5,662 bases of DNA. It comes from Candidatus Latescibacterota bacterium (GTDB taxonomy: Bacteria > Latescibacterota > UBA2968 > GCA-2709665). Position numbers and translations under genes: made by a program. The stretch lies in contig JASLMQ010000289.1 in NCBI GenBank assembly GCA_030746455.1, positions 1 to 5,662 on the forward strand. Direction: 5' to 3'. Of this stretch, positions 1 to 5,662 are shown piece after piece (position 1 is the stretch's first letter; each line of letters opens with the position of its first letter). The notes under the pieces are model-generated. The model was not told where the DNA came from. It saw only the letters and a list, made by a program, of their open reading frames with translations, and made no database searches.

Positions 1-248
1 GGAACTATCTCGAGTTGTTCGCGGGAGGAGATGAACCGAAGCCCGAGGGAGCCGTGCTTCACTTCGCGCTTCGCACAAACGATACCGACGACGCCATCGA
101 GCGGGCCCGTGATGCCGGCGCGGAGGTCACCGTTGAGCCCAAGGATGTAACGATCGAGAGCCGGCCCGCACCCACGCCGGTGCGCCTGGCCTTCTGCAAG
201 GGCCCGGATGGTGAGATCATCGAGTTCTTCCAGAACGACACAACCTGA
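1..248 (+). CDS. VOC family (glyoxalase/dioxygenase superfamily) protein, C-terminal part
   Basis: The frame is open from the left edge (first full codon at base 3) to a TGA at 246-248, so only about the last 81 residues are present and the real start lies outside. The visible part begins NYLELFAGG, which resembles the end of a first VOC beta-alpha-beta module. A second half-module follows, with LHFALRTND, a helix (DDAIERARDAGAEV) and the ending GPDGEIIEFFQ. The His of LHFAL and the Glu of IIEFF sit where VOC proteins usually place metal ligands. The fold serves glyoxalases, extradiol dioxygenases and resistance proteins, so the substrate cannot be named. The stop lies 5 bases before the next start, so the two genes are probably co-transcribed. 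A TTG at 15 is in frame but is not a credible start because similarity continues upstream of it. Confidence 0.82.
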   Translation, partial: NYLELFAGGDEPKPEGAVLHFALRTNDTDDAIERARDAGAEVTVEPKDVTIESRPAPTPVRLAFCKGPDGEIIEFFQNDTT

Positions 249-253
249 TCGCT

Positions 254-1360
254 ATGGAGCCACAAACCAACGCCATCGGCCTGGAAAAGGCCGAACTGGA
301 CACGCCAGTACTCCTCGTGGACCTGCCCACGATGGAGCAGAACCTGGCGCGCATGGCCGACACCATCATCCGGCAGGCCGGCGTGAACTGGCGTCCCCAC
401 ACCAAGGGGATCAAGATCCCGGCCATCGCCAGGCAGCTGCTCGACGCGGGCGCGATCGGCGTCACGTGCGCCAAGCTCGGCGAGGCCGAGGTCATGGCCG
501 AAGGCGGCATCCACGACATCCTCGTCGCCAACCAGGTCGTCGGCCCCACAAAGATCTCCCGTCTGGTGAACCTGCGCCGGCGCGCCGACGTCATGGTGGC
601 CGTCGACAATGGCCAGAATGTGCAGGACCTGGACCGGGCGGCTCTGGGGAAGGGCGTGCGTCTCCGCGTCTTGATCGAGGTCGACGTTGGAATGAAGCGC
701 GCCGGTGTCGAGCCGGGCGAGCCGGTCCTTCGTCTGGCTCAGTCGATCGCGGCGAGCGAGGGTCTCGTGTTCTCGGGCCTTATGGCGTGGGAATCCCCCG
801 CAATCAGGATCGTGGATCAGGAGGAGAAGCGCAGAGCCATCGCAAAGCTGCTCACGCAGGTTACCGATAGTGCCCAGCTATGCCGGGACGCGGGGATCCC
901 GGTCGACATCGTCAGCTGCGGGGGCACCGGGACCTATCGGTTCAGCGCCTTCCATCCTGGCGTCACCGAGATCCAGGCCGGCGGCGGCATCTTCTGCGAC
1001 CTCAACTACCGCAGGAACTTCCACGTCGACCACGCCTGTGCCCTCACCGTGCTGGCCACCGTGACCAGCCGTCCGGCCCCCGACCGCATCATCTGCGACG
1101 CCGGCCGGAAGACCGTCAACACGGAAGCAGCGATGCCGGAGGCCATCGACGTCCCCAATGTGTCCGACATCCGCCTATCCGCAGAGCACGGCATCGTCGA
1201 GCTCTCGCAACCAAGCGAACGCCCTCGGGTTGCCGACAAGATAGAGTTCATCGTCGGCTATGCCGATGTCACCGTGGCGCTGCACGACGTGCTCTACGGC
1301 ATCCGCGATGGCGTGGTCGAGACCGCCTGGCCCATCGCGGGGCGAGGGCGGCTGCAATGA
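254..1360 (+). CDS. DSD1/D-threonine aldolase family PLP-dependent enzyme
   Basis: This complete 368-residue protein has the usual family length and a fold-type III (alanine racemase-like) N-terminal barrel. Residues 17-24 (TPVLLVDL) open the barrel. RPHTK at 47-51 supplies Lys51, the likely Schiff-base lysine for PLP. EVDVGMKRAG (142-151), SCGGTGTY (221-228) and EIQAGGGIFCD (239-249) match conserved barrel segments, the second probably holding the cofactor phosphate. The C-terminal beta domain contains DAGRKTVN and EHG. Classical D-threonine aldolases and D-serine dehydratases have a metal-binding His-x-Cys near the C-terminus (PNHxCPTV); here the aligned stretch reads VGYADVTV, with Tyr336 and Asp338. 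Retro-aldol cleavage or dehydration of a D-hydroxy amino acid is the family activity, but the exact substrate is unknown. The ATG at 254 follows the VOC stop by 5 bases and has no clear Shine-Dalgarno, which suggests translational coupling. Confidence 0.88.
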   Translation: MEPQTNAIGLEKAELDTPVLLVDLPTMEQNLARMADTIIRQAGVNWRPHTKGIKIPAIARQLLDAGAIGVTCAKLGEAEVMAEGGIHDILVANQVVGPTKISRLVNLRRRADVMVAVDNGQNVQDLDRAALGKGVRLRVLIEVDVGMKRAGVEPGEPVLRLAQSIAASEGLVFSGLMAWESPAIRIVDQEEKRRAIAKLLTQVTDSAQLCRDAGIPVDIVSCGGTGTYRFSAFHPGVTEIQAGGGIFCDLNYRRNFHVDHACALTVLATVTSRPAPDRIICDAGRKTVNTEAAMPEAIDVPNVSDIRLSAEHGIVELSQPSERPRVADKIEFIVGYADVTVALHDVLYGIRDGVVETAWPIAGRGRLQ

Positions 1361-1950
1361 GGGCCAGGAACGGCATGTCTGACGCACCCGGGATGCATCG
1401 GCGCCGATCCATCCGGCTTCCGGGATACGACTATTCGCGGTCAGGGGCTTACTTTGTCACGATATGCGTTCACCAACGGGAATGCCTCTACGGTGAGGTG
1501 AATGACGGAGCTGTTCTGCTGAACGACTATGGCCAGATTGCGCAGGAGGAATGGCATCGGACATCACGAATGCGCCCGACCGTGCAAGCGGACGAATTCG
1601 TGATCATGCCCAACCACGTGCACGGTATCATCAGCCTTACGGATGACGAATCTGGCGATGCCACAACCCGTAGGGGCACGATGCATCGTGCCCCTACAGG
1701 CGTCCCGGCGGTCGAGCGGTTCGGCAAGCCCACCTCAAACACGGTTCCCACAATCATCCGCGGGTACAAATCCATCGTGACCAACCGAGTGAACCGGCTG
1801 AGGGGGACACCTGGCCGGCGCGTATGGCAACGCAACTACTACGAACACGTTATTCGCGATCAAGCGGATCTGAGCACCATATGCCATTACATCGTCGACA
1901 ATCCCATTCGCTGGGAGATGGACCGGTACCATCCCCACAGAGATGATTGA
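1357..1950 (+). CDS. REP-associated tyrosine transposase (RAYT), Y1 HUH / IS200-like family
   Basis: This 197-residue protein has the layout of RAYT transposases, single-strand DNA endonucleases thought to act on REP palindromes. RRRSIRLPGYDYSRSGAYFV (16-34) is the typical N-terminus. MPNHVHGI (84-91) carries the HUH metal pair His87/His89. PTIIRGYKSIVTNRVN (131-146), VWQRNYYEHVIRD (156-168) and HYIVDNP (177-183) complete the domain. Tyr178 is my candidate for the nucleophile by analogy with the YIxxQ helix of IS200 enzymes; Tyr161/162 are alternatives. Nothing looks truncated or frameshifted, so the gene may be functional. The ATG at 1357 overlaps the upstream TGA as ATGA, with GAGG at 1344-1347. 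ATG 1375, preceded by AGGA at 1366-1369, is almost as good, and ATG 1393 is possible. No insertion-sequence ends were recognised, as expected for single-copy RAYT genes. Confidence 0.88.
   Translation: MRARNGMSDAPGMHRRRSIRLPGYDYSRSGAYFVTICVHQRECLYGEVNDGAVLLNDYGQIAQEEWHRTSRMRPTVQADEFVIMPNHVHGIISLTDDESGDATTRRGTMHRAPTGVPAVERFGKPTSNTVPTIIRGYKSIVTNRVNRLRGTPGRRVWQRNYYEHVIRDQADLSTICHYIVDNPIRWEMDRYHPHRDD
1670..1697. repeat. Perfect 28-bp REP-like palindrome inside the transposase gene
   Basis: The arm GTAGGGGCACGATG is followed without spacer by its exact reverse complement, so all 28 bases are self-complementary; the next base pair outward (C/A) breaks the symmetry. It lies in frame and encodes residues 105-114 (RRGTMHRAPT), between the HUH motif and the PTIIRGYKS motif. 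Palindromes starting GTAGGGGC and ending GCCCCTAC are, to my memory, common dispersed repeats in genomes carrying this kind of transposase. That makes it a likely REP element or recognition site. No second copy was seen in this window. Confidence 0.8.
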
Positions 1951-1962
1951 TCGCTGGATCAA
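1947..1962 (+). other. Small hairpin over the transposase stop codon
   Basis: TTGATC, a GCTG loop and GATCAA form a 6-bp perfect stem whose left arm contains the TGA stop of the transposase gene. It is short and not GC-rich, and no U-run follows (ACGCTTTGG). Its role as a terminator or recognition hairpin is speculative, and chance occurrence is possible. Confidence 0.25.
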
Positions 1963-2054
1963 CGCTTTGGCACTATCCGCACCAGATTGACACGACGGGG
2001 CGACCTAGAACACCACAGCCACCATCACGACTCCCCACTCACTCCAAAGGCAAC

Positions 2055-2078
2055 GGCAGCCGGTGTCCACCGGCTGCC
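2055..2078. terminator. Probable bidirectional terminator between convergent genes
   Basis: GGCAGCCGGT, loop GTCC and ACCGGCTGCC form a perfect 10-bp GC-rich stem. It lies between the transposase stop at 1950 (+ strand) and the sdhB stop at 2116 (- strand), the usual place for a shared terminator. The tract after the stem is only moderately T-rich: GGTTCTCATT on the + strand and GTTGCCTTTGG on the - strand. Efficiency as an intrinsic terminator is therefore uncertain in both directions. Confidence 0.6.
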
Positions 2079-2115
2079 GGTTCTCATTACCTCAACGGGT
2101 CTGCCCGACGCGCGC

Positions 2116-2865
2116 CTATCGCACCAACGTCCTGATGTATTCCCTCCGCATCTTGGCGATGGCCGAGATCGGGATCTCCTTGGGACACACCGCCTGACAC
2201 TCGGCGATGTTGGAGCAATTCCCGAAGGCCTCCTCGTCCATCTGCTTCACCATATCCTGCACCCGCTCCTTCCTCTCGGGATGTCCCTGCGGCAGGTGCG
2301 CGAGCTGCGCGATCTTGGCCGCGACGAAGAGCGATGCCGAGGCGTTCGGGCACGCCGCCACGCAGGCCCCGCACCCGATGCAGGCCGCCATATCCATCGC
2401 CGTCTCCGCATCGTCCTTGGGAACCAAAACGGCGTTGGCCTCTGGGGCGCCGCCCGTGTTGACCGACACGTACCCGCCCGCCGAGATGATCCGGTCGAAC
2501 GCGCTCCGGTCCACGACCAGGTCCTTGACCACGGGAAAGGCCCTCGCCCGCCACGGCTCGACCGTGATCGTGTCACCATTCCTGAAATGCCTCATGTGGA
2601 GCTGGCACGTCGCCGTGGCACTCTCCGGTCCGTGGGGCACCCCGTTGATCACCAGGCTGCACATCCCGCAGATGCCCTCCCGGCAGTCGCTGTCGAACTC
2701 GATCGGATCGCCGCTCTCCCGGATGATCTGCAGATTCAGGACATCCAGCATCTCGAGGAAGGACATGTCGGGGGACACGTTATCGACCTTGTAGGGCACC
2801 AGTTTGCCGGGTTCGTCGGGACCCGCCTGACGCCATACGAAAAGACTAAGGACCATGTTTGCCAT
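2116..2865 (-). CDS. sdhB: Succinate dehydrogenase/fumarate reductase iron-sulfur subunit
   Basis: This 249-residue protein is the electron wire of complex II, passing electrons from FAD in SdhA to quinone at the membrane subunit. All cluster ligands are present. Cys61, Cys66, Cys69 and Cys87 bind [2Fe-2S] (CREGICGMC and ATATC). Cys162, Cys165, Cys168 and Cys227 bind [4Fe-4S] ([11 protein letters not shown] and AVCP). Cys172, Cys217 and Cys223 bind [3Fe-4S]. The spacing of the last two clusters equals that of E. coli SdhB. The third and fourth [2Fe-2S] cysteines are 18 residues apart instead of 12, which I recall from type B enzymes of Bacteroidota, Actinomycetota and relatives. It is the last gene of the sdhCAB operon, 172 bases after sdhA, and the gap holds a repeat. 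The start at 2865 follows a weak GGGTGA; Met4 (ATG at 2856) is an alternative. The C-terminus is ordinary ([12 protein letters not shown]). Confidence 0.96.
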   Translation of the reverse strand: MANMVLSLFVWRQAGPDEPGKLVPYKVDNVSPDMSFLEMLDVLNLQIIRESGDPIEFDSDCREGICGMCSLVINGVPHGPESATATCQLHMRHFRNGDTITVEPWRARAFPVVKDLVVDRSAFDRIISAGGYVSVNTGGAPEANAVLVPKDDAETAMDMAACIGCGACVAACPNASASLFVAAKIAQLAHLPQGHPERKERVQDMVKQMDEEAFGNCSNIAECQAVCPKEIPISAIAKMRREYIRTLVR

Positions 2866-2936
2866 TCACCCAAACCCCTATCAACAGCCAGAGCGCGATT
2901 CTGCCGCGCCTACGTCTATTTCTGAGAAGCGACCGC

Positions 2937-3037
2937 GGACGACTGACCACGGACCACGGTAAACCCTGCCTCTGTCTGTCGTCCATCGTCTGCCTGCCCC
3001 CGTAGCTCCGCAAGGAGCGAAGGAGGGTCGTCTGTGG

Positions 3038-3040
<3 letters not shown>
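2937..3040. repeat. Intergenic repeat, copy A (sdhA-sdhB gap)
   Basis: Read on the + strand, it begins with 7-base units GGACGAC, TGACCAC and GGACCAC (2937-2957). After a spacer comes a 57-base core (2976-3032). The core has CTGTCGTCC, then TGCCTGCCCCC, the stem-loop GCTCC-GCAA-GGAGC (3005-3018) and GAAGGAGG, and ends in the unit GTCGTCT. A further unit, GTGGTCA, extends to 3040. The core matches copy B except for two substitutions and one single-base indel, in the same orientation. Bases 3038-3040 are the complement of the sdhA stop codon, so the repeat reaches into the end of that gene. No protein-coding potential is apparent. It could be a dispersed noncoding element or an mRNA processing or stability signal between sdh cistrons. 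Confidence 0.8.
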
Positions 3041-4948
<1,908 letters not shown>

Positions 4949-4966
4949 TGCACGACCCCGAAATCA

Positions 4967-5073
4967 GGACGACGGACAACGGACCACAGACGACAGATCT
5001 GCCGTTGCTGTCGTCCGTCGTCTGCCTGCCCTCCGTAGCTCCGCAAGGAGCGAAGGAGAGTCGTCCGTCGTCT
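4967..5073. repeat. Intergenic repeat, copy B (sdhC-sdhA gap)
   Basis: On the + strand, four consecutive 7-base units open the element: GGACGAC, GGACAAC, GGACCAC and AGACGAC (4967-4994). The conserved core runs from 5008 to 5065. It has CTGTCGTCCGTCGTC, TGCCTGCCCTCC, the GCTCC-GCAA-GGAGC stem-loop (5038-5051) and GAAGGAG, and ends with GTCGTC. The reverse-sense units GTCGTCC and GTCGTCT close it (5060-5073). It occupies most of the 151 bases between the sdhC stop and the sdhA start, leaving about 18 bases before the sdhA ATG. The similarity to copy A is far above chance. I do not recognise a named repeat family. Confidence 0.8.
4982..5022 (-). promoter_or_regulatory. Stem-loop in the leader of sdhA
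   Basis: Bases 4982-4996 and 5008-5022 pair over 13 of 15 positions around an 11-base loop, as a consequence of the opposing 7-base units of repeat copy B. In the sdhCAB transcript this hairpin would sit between the sdhC stop and the sdhA start, about 33 bases before the ATG. Such structures can stabilise or delimit mRNA segments or cause partial termination. A regulatory role here is inference only. Confidence 0.35.
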
Positions 5074-5099
5074 TGTTATGGGTAGCGGAGAACGCATAG

Positions 5100-5662
5100 C
5101 TATCGACCGTAGATGAAGATCCATATAGGAATGATCGCGTAGCCCGCTGCAATCAGGAACGCGAGGGCCCGTCCCCCGGCGTATAGAATGGGGGTGTAGC
5201 GATCGTGGTAGATGCCGAGGGACTGGAACGCGCTCCAGAACGCGTGGCTCAGATGAAGCCCGAGGACGACCATCGCCGCCACGTACCACACCACATACCA
5301 TTTGTTGCTGAAGACCTCCACCACCAGCCGGTGCAGGTCCCGCATCTCGACACCGTCCACCGTGGTGACATAGCCTGCTTCCACACCGGGCCCGAACTTG
5401 AACCCCGCCACGTGTAGCACGATGAACACCAGAACCACGAACCCCGTGTAGATCATCGTGGAGGCGCCCCAGGTCTTGCGGCTGGGGCCGCCGGCGCTTC
5501 TGACCTTCCGGTAGCGCTCCGGTCGGGCAGCCCATCTGCCAAGGAGGATCGACAGGGCCGCCCAGACGTGGAGAAGCAGGCACGCCAGCAGAATCAGCTC
5601 CGCCAGGATCACCAGCCCGCCCAGGCTGATCAAGATGTAGGCGTACTTGTTAAAGAGGTCCG
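5100..5662 (-). CDS. sdhC: Succinate dehydrogenase cytochrome b subunit (type B), 5'-truncated
   Basis: The frame is open from the right edge to TAG at 5102-5100. It shows 186 whole codons, starting DLFNKYAYILISLGG. Type B SdhC proteins are about 220-240 residues, so the N-terminus with helix I is missing; an in-frame TTG at 5633 is not the real start. Four membrane helices are visible, roughly at residues 11-40, 69-88, 122-147 and 166-184. His31 (LLHVWAAL), His83 (FIVLHVAGF) and His136 or His139 (GLHLSHAFW) fit three of the four axial haem ligands of di-haem type B enzymes; the fourth would be in the absent helix I. The subunit anchors SdhAB in the membrane and carries the quinone site. It is first in the visible operon order sdhC-sdhA-sdhB, as in Bacillus sdhCAB and Wolinella frdCAB. 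No sdhD is needed in this type. Confidence 0.92.
   Translation of the reverse strand, partial: DLFNKYAYILISLGGLVILAELILLACLLLHVWAALSILLGRWAARPERYRKVRSAGGPSRKTWGASTMIYTGFVVLVFIVLHVAGFKFGPGVEAGYVTTVDGVEMRDLHRLVVEVFSNKWYVVWYVAAMVVLGLHLSHAFWSAFQSLGIYHDRYTPILYAGGRALAFLIAAGYAIIPIWIFIYGR

Noticed and set aside
208..870. Open frame of 220 codons overlapping the DSD1-family gene on the same strand
   Set aside because: The translation is extremely rich in Arg, Gly and His, as expected of an out-of-frame reading of GC-rich coding DNA, and the DSD1 frame has clear family motifs.
880..1356. Upstream extension of the transposase frame
   Set aside because: The frame is open by chance through the end of the DSD1 gene. 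The residues before 1357 are a low-complexity Arg/His/Pro-rich shadow, while transposase similarity starts near RRRSIRLPGYDYS.
2679..2685. Insertion in the [2Fe-2S] ligand loop of SdhB as a novelty
   Set aside because: The longer spacing before the fourth cysteine (Cys87) is, as far as I recall, a normal trait of type B succinate dehydrogenases, so it is noted in the gene entry only.
1987..2925. Open frame of 312 codons on the + strand opposite sdhB
   Set aside because: It is antisense to an iron-sulfur protein with all eleven cluster cysteines in place and has no recognisable motif.

Overview
This window looks like a piece of a GC-rich bacterial chromosome. It is probably from an environmental, possibly uncultivated lineage: a type B succinate dehydrogenase, a D-threonine-aldolase-like enzyme and a REP-type (RAYT) transposase together recall Gemmatimonadota, Chloroflexota, Latescibacterota or Poribacteria. 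That placement comes from memory of family distribution, not from a search, and is weak. No rRNA, tRNA or CRISPR array is visible. No gene-free stretch exceeds about 175 bases.

Left half, + strand (1-1950): three genes are packed head to tail. First comes the C-terminal end of a VOC (glyoxalase/dioxygenase superfamily) protein. Five bases later begins a complete fold-type III PLP enzyme of the DSD1/D-threonine aldolase family. A Y1 HUH transposase of the REP-associated (RAYT) type follows, and its likely ATG overlaps the previous stop codon (ATGA). The transposase gene carries a perfect 28-bp palindrome inside its reading frame.

Middle (1951-2115): this is a convergent intergenic region. It holds a strong GC-rich hairpin (2055-2078) that probably ends transcription from both sides.

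Right half, - strand (2116-5662): an sdhCAB operon runs right to left. It has a 5'-truncated cytochrome b subunit (sdhC), the flavoprotein (sdhA) and the iron-sulfur protein (sdhB). Together they form succinate:quinone oxidoreductase (complex II), which links the TCA cycle to the quinone pool. The order C-A-B and the single-polypeptide cytochrome b with several membrane-helix histidines fit a type B (di-haem) enzyme. The operon promoter lies beyond the right edge.

The least ordinary feature is a pair of near-identical intergenic repeats, one in each gap of the sdh operon (2937-3040 and 4967-5073). Each combines 7-base units (GGACNAC and its complement) with a small GCTCC-GCAA-GGAGC hairpin. 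Nothing in the window is a clear undescribed system. The best leads are these operon-embedded repeats and the palindrome inside the transposase gene.
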